Position numbers and translations under genes: made by a program. Positions 52,800-61,884 of a DNA stretch of 64,000 bases are shown here, one piece after another. How positions within the stretch are numbered: position 1 is the first letter of the stretch; every line of letters starts with the position of its first letter. This DNA comes from Opitutaceae bacterium (GTDB lineage Bacteria; Verrucomicrobiota; Verrucomicrobiia; Opitutales; Opitutaceae). The stretch lies in the NCBI GenBank assembly GCA_016794785.1, contig JAEUHC010000014.1:310001-374000 (forward strand), in the 5' to 3' direction. Under the pieces are notes generated by a model, which was given only the letters and a program-made list of their open reading frames with translations, searched no databases and was not told where the DNA came from.

Positions 52800-53013
52800 T
52801 TAGTTTGCGGCAGTCTTGATGCGAGCGTTGGTTTTGAGCGGAGAGCCGTTGACGACGAAGAGCAGGGTCGGTGCGCGCGCGAGCTGGGCGGCACGGTCAG
52901 CCACGGAAGGGAATCCGGGCACGGAGGATTCTTGCTGCTGCCAAATCGCACTGAGACAGAGAGCCCTGACAAGCGATGCCGGCCAATACTCCTGCCTTAA
53001 ACCCTCAATCGAA
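52800..53013 (-). pseudogene. Possible 3' remnant of a truncated gene
   Basis: A minus-strand frame of about 65 codons ends with TAA at 52800-52802 and reads WPASLVRALCLSAIWQQQ, AAQLARAPTLLFVVNGSPL and then KTNARIKTAAN. It has no start codon and runs into a stop at about 53013, just where the plus-strand nuclease-like gene begins. It looks like the end of an exported protein cut by insertion of that gene. Low certainty, because chance frames in this composition can look similar. Confidence 0.3.
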
Positions 53014-53077
53014 GCTCATTATTTTCAGAAATGGAGTCGAGTCAGGCTTGGAGTCATCTCAGCTTGCACGGAACCTC

Positions 53078-54349
53078 ATGACCTCACCCATTGCTACCCT
53101 CCTCCAGCGTTGGCGAGACGACACCGCGGGCTCGTATCGCACTTGGTTTCTCCGGGAGGAGCGACTGAAGAACTTCCGCTCCATTCGCCGGGGACTCGCC
53201 GAGGTCGTGCGCGAGATCGAGGCCGGCTCGTTTGGCAACCTCTACAAAGGCTCCTCCCTTGAGACGGTCGTCGGCTCAATTGCGGAGCAGCAGCCAATTT
53301 TCAAAGGGGCCGACCACGCCTTCCTTTGGAAACCGAAATTGCGAATTCCCGACATTTACGAAAACCGGGAAAACCAGCTCGCGTTCGGCCGCTTCCTCGA
53401 CACCTGCGCGGGTTGCTCGTCGGAAGATGCGATGTTGGCCGCCATCCGTCAGCTCGACAGCCAACAGATCAAGGGCTTGGGGCCGGCGGCAGCGAATATG
53501 CTCTATTTTTTGCATCCGACCGTCGTGCCGCCGTTCAACACCGCCATCGTCAACGGCTACAATGCCCTGACCGGGGCACGCGTGAAGCTCGGCAAGTGGA
53601 CGGACTACCTCGCCATGCGCGAAGGCATCCTGCGACTCAATGCCGAGCACCGCGACCTGCTCTCCAACGATCTCGGGGCGATGGGCGGGTTCTTGTTTGA
53701 TATTGGCAGCGGCCGTTATCCGCCGCCTCCGCGCGAAGCCGATGACGCTACCCGGACTGCATGGGAGACCGACTTGAAAAAGATGCGAGACGAGAGCGCC
53801 GCCGCCGTGAAACAGATGCGGCGCAGCGAAGAGGATGAGCGCTCCCACACCGAAATCCAAGGCTGGCTGCGCGACCTTGGCCGGTCACTGGGCTTCGATG
53901 TTTGGATTGCATCGAACGATACCAATCGAGCCTCGGGTAGCGGCCGGCTTGGCGACGGCTGCATGACCGCGTTGCCGACGGCCCTCGCCTCGGTCGCCGG
54001 AGGCGACGCCATTCGTCTGATCGATGTTATCTGGCTCCAGCGCGGCACGGCCCAAGTGGTGGCCGCGTTTGAAGTCGAACACACCACTTCGATTTATTCC
54101 GGAATTGTGCGGCTGCTCGACCTCGCCATGAGCGCGCCTGAACAAGCGGTCAAGGGACTCTTCCTCGTCGCGCCGGACAACCGCGAGAACGAAGTGCGCG
54201 AGCAACTTTTTCGCCCGGCCTTTCGCCACATCACGCACCTGCAAATGCGATTTCTCCCCTACGGTGAGTTGTCGCGGAACCGGGAGGCCATCGCCCGCTT
54301 TGGCGAAGGACTCAAAGCGATCCACGCCGTGAGCAAGGCGCTCGGGTGA
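53078..54349 (+). CDS. Orphan nuclease-like / restriction-type protein
   Basis: 423 residues from the ATG at 53078 (the frame is open from 52976). Two parts: an N-terminal half with a helix-hairpin-helix-like IKGLGPAAANMLYFL, and a C-terminal half with DVIWLQ, AAFEVEHTTSIYSGIVRLLD and KGLFLVAPDN, a pattern of beta strands with an acidic/Glu pair consistent with PD-(D/E)XK endonucleases. Its plus-strand orientation and isolation among minus-strand genes indicate an independent insertion. Function not proven; a defence nuclease is the best guess. Confidence 0.5.
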   Translation: MTSPIATLLQRWRDDTAGSYRTWFLREERLKNFRSIRRGLAEVVREIEAGSFGNLYKGSSLETVVGSIAEQQPIFKGADHAFLWKPKLRIPDIYENRENQLAFGRFLDTCAGCSSEDAMLAAIRQLDSQQIKGLGPAAANMLYFLHPTVVPPFNTAIVNGYNALTGARVKLGKWTDYLAMREGILRLNAEHRDLLSNDLGAMGGFLFDIGSGRYPPPPREADDATRTAWETDLKKMRDESAAAVKQMRRSEEDERSHTEIQGWLRDLGRSLGFDVWIASNDTNRASGSGRLGDGCMTALPTALASVAGGDAIRLIDVIWLQRGTAQVVAAFEVEHTTSIYSGIVRLLDLAMSAPEQAVKGLFLVAPDNRENEVREQLFRPAFRHITHLQMRFLPYGELSRNREAIARFGEGLKAIHAVSKALG

Positions 54350-54530
54350 ACGGTGCTCGCCGAGACTATGCCAGTCCGGCCAGCGTCTTTTTTGACCTTG
54401 GGCAATTCCGGCCGGGGCAATAACCAAAGTGATCAGGGGGATCGGAAGTCGGCAACGGCGCCTCATAACGTGTAGACCGATGGCAGTTTTTCCAGATGTT
54501 TGTAGGACATTGCGAGTGGCAAGGAAAGCT

Positions 54531-56309
54531 TCAGGGCTGATTACTGAGCAGGCAGTGGGCGCGATTCTCCGCGATCATATGGTGGCGAAATGCAGCATCG
54601 CCGGATAGTGTGGCGGCATCGCGTTTGCGCACGACCAGCCACACCCGGCGCGGCTCCGCCCACTGTCGGCGCAGCTCCGCTGTGGTGATAAATCGCGCGG
54701 CGCGTTCGGCAGGCGGGAGAAACTGCGCCCCGAGTTCGTCGGTGTAGTCCACCAAGCCGACCGTTCTCCCCGAGTAGTAAACGAAGTCATGGAAAAACCC
54801 CCAGTAGTGATACACCCGGTCTTCCGGCTGGATTCGCGCCTTCGCAACGAGTGCGAGCTCTCGGGTGCCCGGCCGTTGAATGTCGGTGGCGGCCACGCTC
54901 AAGAGCGAATAGAAAACCGCCATGGTTGTCGCCATCACCGCCAGGCCCACGCGAACATCGCGCCTGCCCAGCAGCCCGACACCGACAGCACCAGTGAGCA
55001 ACACCGCCGACATGGACCACCCGAAAGGGCGCAGAGCCTCCGCTTGCGCGGCGTCTTTGATCAATCCGGGCTGCGCGACTGCGACCACTAGCGCCCCGGC
55101 GAGAATCATGCAGCCCAGCGAAAACCCGGCGACACCGGCGTGCACGCGGGGCGCCTCCCGCCGTGCCCATCGCTGCGCCAGCCAGAGACCGGTGACGACC
55201 GCCAGCGGCGGCAGCACCGGCAGGATGTAAGGGATCAGCTTGGATTGGGACTTGGAATAAAACAGAAACATGAATGCCGCCCAGGTGGCGAAGAACCAAG
55301 CGTCGGCGTTTTCCCGCCGGCGCGACCAGCCACCGCGCAGTGCCTCCCGCCACGCGCTCCACAGAAAACCGGTCCAAGGGAAGAATCCGACCGCCACGAT
55401 CGGAACGAAGAACCACCACGGTTGTTGCCGCCCGAGATCGACCGTGAAGCGCTGCCAATGTTCGCGCACCAGATAGGCCTGCACCCAGTCGGGATTGCGC
55501 AGGGCGACGAGCACGTGCCAAGGCGCCGCGATCGCGAGGAATAGCGCCAGCCCGCTCGGCAGATAGAGCGGGCGCAGGCGTTTCCACTGGTTGAAAATCA
55601 GCAGCCAGAGGAACATCACGGCCCCGGTGACAAGAAAACCCATGAGCCCCTTGGTCAGCGTGGCCAGCGCCGCACTCGCGTAGAGCCCGTAGAAGAACCA
55701 GCGGCGCCGCGCACCGGCGGGCTCGCGCACACCGAGAATGAAACAAAACAGCGTCGCGGCCATGAGCACGGAAACCGCCATGTCTAGGATCAGCAGGCGC
55801 GCGAGGGCGAAATAGAGGATCGAGGTGCCGAGGACAATCGCCGCCCCGAGTCCCGCGCCGCGCCCAAACAATCGGCGTGTCGCGGCGTAGGTCAGCAACA
55901 CGCCAGCCAGCGCAAAAACCGCCGGCACGAGCCGCACGGACCATTCGCTCTCGCCGAAAAATTTCTGGGCCAGCCCGCCAAGCCAGTAAACCAAAGGCGG
56001 TTTCTCAAAATAAGGAATCGCGTTGAGATGGGGCGTAATCCAGTCGCCGCTCGCGATCATCTCGCGCGGAATCTCGGCGTAGCGGCCCTCGTCCGGGTTC
56101 GCCAGCGGGCGGCTACCCAGGACGAAGCCAAACAGCGCGGAGAACGCCAGCGTCAGCGCGAGCAGCTCCCGACGCCACGGCGGAATTATCGAAACGGGGT
56201 TGGATTTCGGCGCGCCGTCGGTGGTCTCCGCATCCGACCCTGGAGTCCAGGAATGCGGCGCGGGAATCGGCGCACGCGGGGATTTGTTCCCGAATGGGTC
56301 GGGCTGCAT
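54531..56309 (-). CDS. ArnT/PMT-type membrane glycosyltransferase
   Basis: 592 residues from the ATG at 56309. NPDEGRYAEIPREMI near residue 75 holds the conserved DE pair of the ArnT family, followed by YFEKPPLVYWL and about 11-12 membrane helices. ArnT enzymes transfer sugars from a polyprenyl phosphate donor to lipid A or other envelope acceptors. It is last in a three-gene set with a radical SAM enzyme and a GT2 glycosyltransferase. Confidence 0.9.
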   Translation of the reverse strand: MQPDPFGNKSPRAPIPAPHSWTPGSDAETTDGAPKSNPVSIIPPWRRELLALTLAFSALFGFVLGSRPLANPDEGRYAEIPREMIASGDWITPHLNAIPYFEKPPLVYWLGGLAQKFFGESEWSVRLVPAVFALAGVLLTYAATRRLFGRGAGLGAAIVLGTSILYFALARLLILDMAVSVLMAATLFCFILGVREPAGARRRWFFYGLYASAALATLTKGLMGFLVTGAVMFLWLLIFNQWKRLRPLYLPSGLALFLAIAAPWHVLVALRNPDWVQAYLVREHWQRFTVDLGRQQPWWFFVPIVAVGFFPWTGFLWSAWREALRGGWSRRRENADAWFFATWAAFMFLFYSKSQSKLIPYILPVLPPLAVVTGLWLAQRWARREAPRVHAGVAGFSLGCMILAGALVVAVAQPGLIKDAAQAEALRPFGWSMSAVLLTGAVGVGLLGRRDVRVGLAVMATTMAVFYSLLSVAATDIQRPGTRELALVAKARIQPEDRVYHYWGFFHDFVYYSGRTVGLVDYTDELGAQFLPPAERAARFITTAELRRQWAEPRRVWLVVRKRDAATLSGDAAFRHHMIAENRAHCLLSNQP

Positions 56310-56334
56310 GGGATCAGTGCGAGGGAGGCCGGGT

Positions 56335-57606
56335 TCACTGCCCCGTGCCGTTTTCCTTTTCAGCGCGGCCGTTGGGATCGGTGGGGACGGCTCCCGCCAG
56401 TGCCGCCACCGGCGTTGCAGGGGCATTCGGCAGCACCGGGTGCTGGGTCGTCATCGGCGCCACTTTCACGCCGTCGTGATGGGGCCGGTCAGAGCCGAAA
56501 TTCTCCACGCGGTTGGGCTGGGTCCACTCGCGCAACATCTCGCGGCCGATTTTGGGATAAGCCGCCGGGTTGAAGAGCAGGTTGATCGACGTGTTGCACT
56601 CGTGCGTGCAGAAGCACTTCGTGTCCCGGATGAACGTGCGCATCGAGCGCGCGCGTTCCGCCTCCCAGATTTTCGCCAGGTCGTAGCCGGCCTCGCGGAG
56701 GTTGCCGAGCTTCTCGCTCAGCATCTCGCATGCATAGACGTCGCCCTCCTCGGAAATCACGGCGGAGAGAGCGCCCGCGTAGCACGGGGTCTGAAATTTC
56801 CCGGTTTCAAGCGTCTCGAGGATGGTCTTCGTCGCGAGCCGCTCCTTGGCATGAACCACGCGGGAAAGCGGCATGTTCTGGTAGTAGTTGAGCGCGCCGC
56901 TGGCAAAGGCCTGCTCGATGCGCGCCTTCAGCCGGCGGTATTTCGCCACGTCGGCCACGCCGATCGCAGGCACCATCGGCTTGCCGCGCACGTAGGAAAG
57001 ATCCCAGTTGTCCGGCTTGAGGTCTTTCACGACGAACTCGAACATCTCGTCCATCTCGTCCTGGTTCCACGCGCAGAAGGTCGTCGAGATGCCGGCGCCC
57101 ATGTTCGGGTGATGGGCGCTGAGTTTTTTCAACTCGCGAAACGTCTCCACGGTCCGCTCGAAATTCCGTGGCACGCCGCGAATCCGGTCGTGCGTCGCCT
57201 GCAGCCCGTCGAGTGAGCACAGGATGCCGACGAATGTCGTCGGGCAGTTTTTCACCAGCCGCTCGGCGGACGCGACGATCTCGTCGGTTTTGATGCCGTT
57301 GGTGTTGATCGAGAGCGTGACCGGGTGCAGCCGGTCATGGAGGATCTTGGCGAACTCCGGCAGATCCTTCCGCAGGAAGGGCTCGCCGCCCGTGAACGCG
57401 ACCCACATGACGCGCTTCATCGAGGCGGCCACCTTGTCGATCTCCTCGAGCGTAAGATCGGTCTGCCCCTTGTTCAGGCTGTCCCAATAAAAGCAGTGCT
57501 TGCACTTCGCGTTGCAGCGCGCGGTGACGAAGAACGTGAGGTGCAGCGGCAGGCCGCGCTTAGCGAACAAGCGCGGCAGGTGCGGGGCGAGATTGCTGAG
57601 TGACAT
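56335..57606 (-). CDS. Radical SAM/SPASM-like protein
   Basis: 423 residues. The radical SAM cluster is C31, C35, C38 in TARCNAKCKHCFYW; GGEPFLR is the SAM-binding segment. The C-terminal region has further cysteines (TPCYAGALSAVISEEGDVYA, CFCTHECN) as in SPASM domains, which hold auxiliary iron-sulphur clusters. The last 40 residues are Pro/Ala-rich. It overlaps the start of the GT2 gene by 47 bases. Substrate unknown; context suggests a glycolipid or small envelope molecule. Confidence 0.88.
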   Translation of the reverse strand: MSLSNLAPHLPRLFAKRGLPLHLTFFVTARCNAKCKHCFYWDSLNKGQTDLTLEEIDKVAASMKRVMWVAFTGGEPFLRKDLPEFAKILHDRLHPVTLSINTNGIKTDEIVASAERLVKNCPTTFVGILCSLDGLQATHDRIRGVPRNFERTVETFRELKKLSAHHPNMGAGISTTFCAWNQDEMDEMFEFVVKDLKPDNWDLSYVRGKPMVPAIGVADVAKYRRLKARIEQAFASGALNYYQNMPLSRVVHAKERLATKTILETLETGKFQTPCYAGALSAVISEEGDVYACEMLSEKLGNLREAGYDLAKIWEAERARSMRTFIRDTKCFCTHECNTSINLLFNPAAYPKIGREMLREWTQPNRVENFGSDRPHHDGVKVAPMTTQHPVLPNAPATPVAALAGAVPTDPNGRAEKENGTGQ

Positions 57607-58627
57607 GGATGAATCCTCCGATGGTTAGTAATGTGCCAGTGATCGCCCCGCCCAACCAAGCCACGGAAACGGCCAGAAGCACGGGGAAAGCCTTGAAAAG
57701 AAAAGCCGCGCCATTCCCCTGCCGGCGCAGGCGAAGCAGCAGCGGGACGGGCAACAGCAGGAACGCCATCACGGCCACGACGAAGAAAGGGACGGACAAC
57801 CATGACGCGCAGTGATGCACGTAGGGTGCCGCCGCCACCAGGAACGGGCTCACCCCCACGGCCAGCGTGGCCCCAAGGTGGATGACGCCGCTTGATCGGC
57901 TATAATTTGACTGGGCCTCCGCCATCTCGGGAAACCGGAAATGGCTCATCACAATCCTCTCAGCGTAGAATTTCTGCTGCCGTAGAAACCCCAGGAGGCT
58001 TCCGCGATAAGCGTGGTAAACGCCGGCATCCGCGACCCAGCGAATCCGGGCGCCATCACGCGTGAGGAGAAACCCCAGTTCCTCATCCTCGTTGCCCCAG
58101 ATCGGTTTCGCTGGGTCGCGTTTCCGCGCATACAGCGGGAAGCCGCCGACGGCGAGAAAGGCACTTCTCTTGCACGTGAAATTCGAGGTGATGGTCGACT
58201 CGATTTCCGCCGGCAGGCCACGCTGCCGGATGTGGAGGATTTGATCCTGCAACCGCGTAAGGAACGTCTCGTGCACGGGGCCGGCATAACCGCCGGTCGC
58301 CGCCACGACGCCCGCCGCTGCCAATGGCACGGTGATTCGCTCCAGCCAGTCCGCCGGCGGCACGCAGTCCGAGTCGGTAAACGCGAGAATCTCGCCCGTC
58401 GCCGCCGCGGCCCCGGCATTGCGCGCCACTCCCGGCCCGGCGTTTTTCGCGAGGGAAATGACCGTCGCGCCGTGTTGCCGGGCGATTTCGGTAGTGCGGT
58501 CGCGGCTGCAATCGTCGACGACGATGATCTCGTGCGGCGGGCGCGTCTGCGCGCGCAGGCTTCGCAAGCAGGCTCCGAGGGTGCCGGCCGCGTTGTAGGC
58601 GGGAACAATAACCGAGATCGTCGTCAT
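57560..58627 (-). CDS. Glycosyltransferase family 2
   Basis: 355 residues. N-terminal GT-A domain ISVIVPAYNAAGTLGACLRS with DDCSRDRT (about 38-45) and DSD (about 89-91), the metal-binding motif. EDEELGF (about 170) corresponds to the ED catalytic region. Two or three C-terminal membrane helices (VIHLGATLAVGVSPFLVAAA; LSVPFFVVAVMAFLLLPVPLL; AVSVAWLGGAITGTLL) anchor it. First gene of a set with the radical SAM and ArnT-like genes. Confidence 0.9.
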   Translation of the reverse strand: MTTISVIVPAYNAAGTLGACLRSLRAQTRPPHEIIVVDDCSRDRTTEIARQHGATVISLAKNAGPGVARNAGAAAATGEILAFTDSDCVPPADWLERITVPLAAAGVVAATGGYAGPVHETFLTRLQDQILHIRQRGLPAEIESTITSNFTCKRSAFLAVGGFPLYARKRDPAKPIWGNEDEELGFLLTRDGARIRWVADAGVYHAYRGSLLGFLRQQKFYAERIVMSHFRFPEMAEAQSNYSRSSGVIHLGATLAVGVSPFLVAAAPYVHHCASWLSVPFFVVAVMAFLLLPVPLLLRLRRQGNGAAFLFKAFPVLLAVSVAWLGGAITGTLLTIGGFIHVTQQSRPAPAALVR

Positions 58628-58718
58628 TTCAGATTCGATAGCCGGGGCGCTGCGGAAGGGTTGCCTAAAGAAAAAAGGGATCGGCTCGCCAAAGGTGTGA
58701 CAAAGCGGCGGTCATGGG

Positions 58719-58761
58719 AAAAACGATCCAGCCACCCAGCTCGCGCACGAGTGGCTGGATC
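58719..58761 (-). terminator. Terminator after the DUF3347 gene
   Basis: Perfect 11-bp stem GATCCAGCCAC (58725-58735) / GTGGCTGGATC (58751-58761) with a 15-base loop, followed on the minus strand by GTTTTT (complement of A 58719-58723). It ends the operon 58818-62666, just before the GT2 gene. Confidence 0.8.
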
Positions 58762-58817
58762 TACCTAACCTACCTCGCTAACACCACGGAGGGCCAATGT
58801 TCCTCCGTGGAAGATCG

Positions 58818-59291
58818 TCATTCCTTGATGCTACCGCAGGTGAGCATCGCCTTCCCAAAATACGGGTTGTTGATTTTCGTCGTGGTCTGCACCCAATTAC
58901 CCTCGCCGCCCTCGACCATCGGGCAGTTTGCGATGTAGTAGCCTTTCTGACTGCCGGCGAGATGGACGGCGCGCTTGCTCAGCGCTTTGAACGCTTGGCG
59001 GGCGGTCTTCAGCGAATCGGCACCGGAGAGCTTCTTCGCCGCATCGGCGGCTGGCTGCGCTTTGGTGTCTTCCTTTGCAACCGCCACGAGGTCTTTTTCT
59101 ACGATCGTAGCGGCAGTTTTGGCCGCAGCTAGATCGTCCGTGGCCAACGCGGCGCGGACGGCTTCGTATTGCGCGAGGAAGGATTTCTGCGCGTCGGTGA
59201 GCGGCGCGCTTTTGTCGTGCGCCTGCGCGGTGAGACCGAGCAGCGTGGATAGGCCGATGGCTTGGAGGATACGGATGGATTTGGATTTCAT
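58818..59291 (-). CDS. DUF3347 periplasmic protein
   Basis: 157 residues, signal peptide LQAIGLSTLLGLTAQA. The C-terminus has YYIANCPMVEGGEGNWVQ, then INNPYFGKAMLTCG, which is the DUF3347 signature; Cys and Met residues there are probable copper ligands. Proteins with this domain are linked to CusB-like and copper-binding functions. Last in the operon. Confidence 0.93.
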   Translation of the reverse strand: MKSKSIRILQAIGLSTLLGLTAQAHDKSAPLTDAQKSFLAQYEAVRAALATDDLAAAKTAATIVEKDLVAVAKEDTKAQPAADAAKKLSGADSLKTARQAFKALSKRAVHLAGSQKGYYIANCPMVEGGEGNWVQTTTKINNPYFGKAMLTCGSIKE

Positions 59292-59309
59292 GGGTGGGAT
59301 GGGACTAAA

Positions 59310-59969
59310 CTAGGCGCGCAACGCGCGAAAAAGTGAGAGCGTGCCACAGGGTGTGTTTACGTGGCGGGTGGCTTCGACTTCGCGAAACCCGGCTTCCTGC
59401 ATGAGTGCCGGAAGCAATCCATGACGGTTGTCCGCCGTGGTGGCGAAACCATCGAGGAACTGAACGCTGAGAAACGCGACGCTCATGACTGCATTTCCCG
59501 GCCGCCCCCAGTCAGCCACGTGGAGTTCCCCGCCGGGCACCAACAAACGGTGGATTTCCCGGAACACGCGTTGCTTGGCTGCACGATCCAAGTGGTGGAA
59601 GAAAAGGCTGCTGATCGCGCGCTCGAATGTGCCGTTGCCGAAAGGCATCGAGTCGGCCCGGCTCTCGATCAACGTCACCCGAACGCCGGCGGCGTCCACC
59701 TTGCGGTTGGCACGGGCCAACACCCCCCGGTCGGCGTCAAGCCCGGTCACCACGGCCTCGGGGCACGCTCGCTTGACGGCGAGCGCAAGGGTGCCGGTGC
59801 CGCACCCGACATCGAGGACGCGGTGCCCCGCGCGGATGTCCGCCTGCGCGAGCAGGTGGGATTTGAACGTGCGTTCGCGCGTGGTCCACCGCACGACGGG
59901 ATCGTAGAATCCGGTGAGCCAGCCGTAGGCCAGCGCGGGCTTGATTGTCTCGGGCGCAGTCATTTTCAC
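59310..59969 (-). CDS. Class I SAM-dependent methyltransferase (UbiE-like)
   Basis: 219 residues. SAM motif I VLDVGCGTGTLAL (about 51-63), motif II with GLDADRGVLARA, and a post-I SLFFHHLDR segment. The C-terminal HVADWGRPGN is like menaquinone/ubiquinone methyltransferases. Its presence among metal genes is common on such elements but not explained; a role in detoxifying arsenic or quinone chemistry is not supported by conserved Cys. Confidence 0.85.
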   Translation of the reverse strand: MKMTAPETIKPALAYGWLTGFYDPVVRWTTRERTFKSHLLAQADIRAGHRVLDVGCGTGTLALAVKRACPEAVVTGLDADRGVLARANRKVDAAGVRVTLIESRADSMPFGNGTFERAISSLFFHHLDRAAKQRVFREIHRLLVPGGELHVADWGRPGNAVMSVAFLSVQFLDGFATTADNRHGLLPALMQEAGFREVEATRHVNTPCGTLSLFRALRA

Positions 59970-59972
59970 GGC

Positions 59973-60434
59973 TCAGTTTTTCTTGGGCAGATTGCGCGAG
60001 GACGTGTGAGTCTGAACGATCTTCCACTCGCCCGCGTTTTTCTTGAGGACGGAAGTGGCGACCCCGCGCTTCTCGATCACGCGGTCGCCTTCCTTGAACA
60101 CGATTTTGTAGATGTAGGTTTCGGTGGCCAAGGCGAGAGGCGGTTCCAGTCGCACCTCGATCTTGTAGTCCCGGAAGGAGAATTCCTTGAACTCGGCCAA
60201 CTCGGGTCCGATGTGATGCGCGAGGTAGTCCGCAAACGTGCCTTCGGTGCCACCGGACTCGAAGACCTGCGAGTCGGCGGCGAAGAGCTTGGCAGCATTC
60301 GCGACATCGAGCTTTTCGAGCCCGGCCTTGTAGGCGGCGAGCACCGCCTTGACGGCGATCACGTCGGGCGAGTCCGCCGCGCGCGCAAACGGTGCGGCGG
60401 CAACCAACAGCAGAACGAGGACGAGCCGTTTCAT
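59973..60434 (-). CDS. SnoaL/DUF4440-like NTF2-fold periplasmic protein
   Basis: 153 residues from the ATG at 60434; the longer open frame to 61064 reads the neighbouring gene in the wrong frame. Signal peptide MKRLVLVLLLVAAAPFARAA. Mature part DVIAVKAVLAAYKAGLEKLD, then LAHHIGPELAEFKEFSFRD and WKIVQTHTSSR, is typical for DUF4440/SnoaL-like proteins with a cone-shaped fold. Exact role unknown. Confidence 0.85.
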   Translation of the reverse strand: MKRLVLVLLLVAAAPFARAADSPDVIAVKAVLAAYKAGLEKLDVANAAKLFAADSQVFESGGTEGTFADYLAHHIGPELAEFKEFSFRDYKIEVRLEPPLALATETYIYKIVFKEGDRVIEKRGVATSVLKKNAGEWKIVQTHTSSRNLPKKN

Positions 60435-60436
60435 GA

Positions 60437-61807
60437 TCAGGCTTTCTTGGGCACCAGTTTCATGCCGCCGCACTTCGGACACGTGGCCCCGGAAGTCTTC
60501 GAGGTGACGTCCGGGTGCATCGGGCAGTAGTAGAGCGAGGCCGTGCCGGCGGCAGTCGCGGGGTCGTTGGTCACATTGATGCCGAAGCCCGCGAACTTGT
60601 CCTTCCCGTCGATCTGCACCTGCACGTAGAAGCGATAGTAGCCAGCCGCGGCGGGCGCGATATGGAAGCTCAATTCGGAGCCACCGCGCTGCGCGTCGTT
60701 GGTCGGCTCTTCGCCGAGCGGGTGAACGTGCAGCACGGTTTTCAGGTCGGGAGTGAAGCCGACGCCATGCGCAAAAGCGCCCATCAGCGGTTCCAAGTTT
60801 TTCGCGAGCGAACCGTCGGGCTTGGTCACACTGACATTTACCATCGCGCCGCCTTCGAGTGGGATTTTTCCGCCCTCGATCTGCATGTCGAAACGATAGC
60901 CGTCGACCGCCACGGTCTGCGTCGCCTTTTGGTCGAGCGAGCGGACCGCGCCCGCAACGCTTACCGTGCCGCGGGCATATTCCTGCACGGAAGTCGCCGC
61001 TGGGAGCAGGTCGGCGAAGACGACGTAGTCGCCGCCGGCGCGTGGGGTGAAGGCAAACGACCACATGCCGGGTGCGGTCTCCACCGGGTGCTCGTGGTGA
61101 TAGTCGCTCAAGCTCGGATCGACGATGAGCAGGTGGACTCTCTTGGTGTGCGCCAGCTCAAGATCGGCCGCCGTGACGGGCTTGCCGCTTTGCTTGTTGG
61201 CGAGACGCACGGCGATTTGCGCCGGCTGCCCGGCCTTCAGCGGGCCGGGGCTCACGACGGTCAACGTCGTGGTCGGTTCCGCCGCCGAGGCGTGGCTGTG
61301 GCTCGCCGCGCCGCCGTGTTCGTGGCCGGTCGCGACAGCGATGGGAGCTGTCGCGGCAACGTCCGCCGGATATTGCGCCGCCAGGACTTTCAAGAGGGCC
61401 TCGATGCCTTTGAGCTGTTTCTCGACGGAGGCCTGATTGTTTTCATCCGCTGCGTCGTGCGCCGCATCGAGCGCCTTGGCGAGATTGCCGATCGCGCCTT
61501 CGGCCCGTTTCAGTTTGTCCGGCGGAAGGCCTTTCGAGACGGTCGCCAGCGCCTTGAGCGTCGCCGCCAAGGTCTCCGTCGCATCGTGGACATCGGCGAG
61601 CTTCCGGCCCTCGACGAGCCCGGCGAGCTTGGCGCGGAGGCCGTTGATCTGGCCCCAGGCCTCGGCGTCCGATTTGGGCGCAGCCGGCGCGGCGGGAGGA
61701 TGTTCGTGCGCGGCCGGCGCCGCCGCGGCGAAAGCGGGCCTCGTGAGGCCCTGCATGGCGAGGCCGAGCACGAGCGCGGATGTTTGAACGAAGCGATGGG
61801 AGATCAT
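60437..61807 (-). CDS. Periplasmic protein with C-terminal YHS-like heavy-metal-binding domain
   Basis: 456 residues. Signal peptide (SALVLGLAMQGLTRPAFA). N-terminal helical repeat domain about 45-150 resembles the whole of the next protein (61885-62352): NLAKALDAAHDAADENNQ and EKQLKGIEALLKVLAAQYPA. The central part (180-400) has beta domains (HLLIVDPSLSDYHHEHP, FTPRAGGDYVVFADLLPA). C-terminus is YYCPMHPDVTSKTSGATCPK and CGGMKLVPKK, a metal-binding YHS/TRASH type. Probably a copper carrier or sink in the periplasm. Confidence 0.85.
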   Translation of the reverse strand: MISHRFVQTSALVLGLAMQGLTRPAFAAAAPAAHEHPPAAPAAPKSDAEAWGQINGLRAKLAGLVEGRKLADVHDATETLAATLKALATVSKGLPPDKLKRAEGAIGNLAKALDAAHDAADENNQASVEKQLKGIEALLKVLAAQYPADVAATAPIAVATGHEHGGAASHSHASAAEPTTTLTVVSPGPLKAGQPAQIAVRLANKQSGKPVTAADLELAHTKRVHLLIVDPSLSDYHHEHPVETAPGMWSFAFTPRAGGDYVVFADLLPAATSVQEYARGTVSVAGAVRSLDQKATQTVAVDGYRFDMQIEGGKIPLEGGAMVNVSVTKPDGSLAKNLEPLMGAFAHGVGFTPDLKTVLHVHPLGEEPTNDAQRGGSELSFHIAPAAAGYYRFYVQVQIDGKDKFAGFGINVTNDPATAAGTASLYYCPMHPDVTSKTSGATCPKCGGMKLVPKKA

Positions 61808-61884
61808 GTTTTTTTGAATTCACTGGGCGCTCACCGCCACAGAGCGATGAGCGCGGAATACGCGGAGAGGCCTGCGGTCTGCGC

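Noticed and set aside
59973..61064. Long 363-codon version of the NTF2-fold gene
   Set aside because: The first 210 codons are the neighbouring gene in another frame; the real start with signal peptide is 60434.
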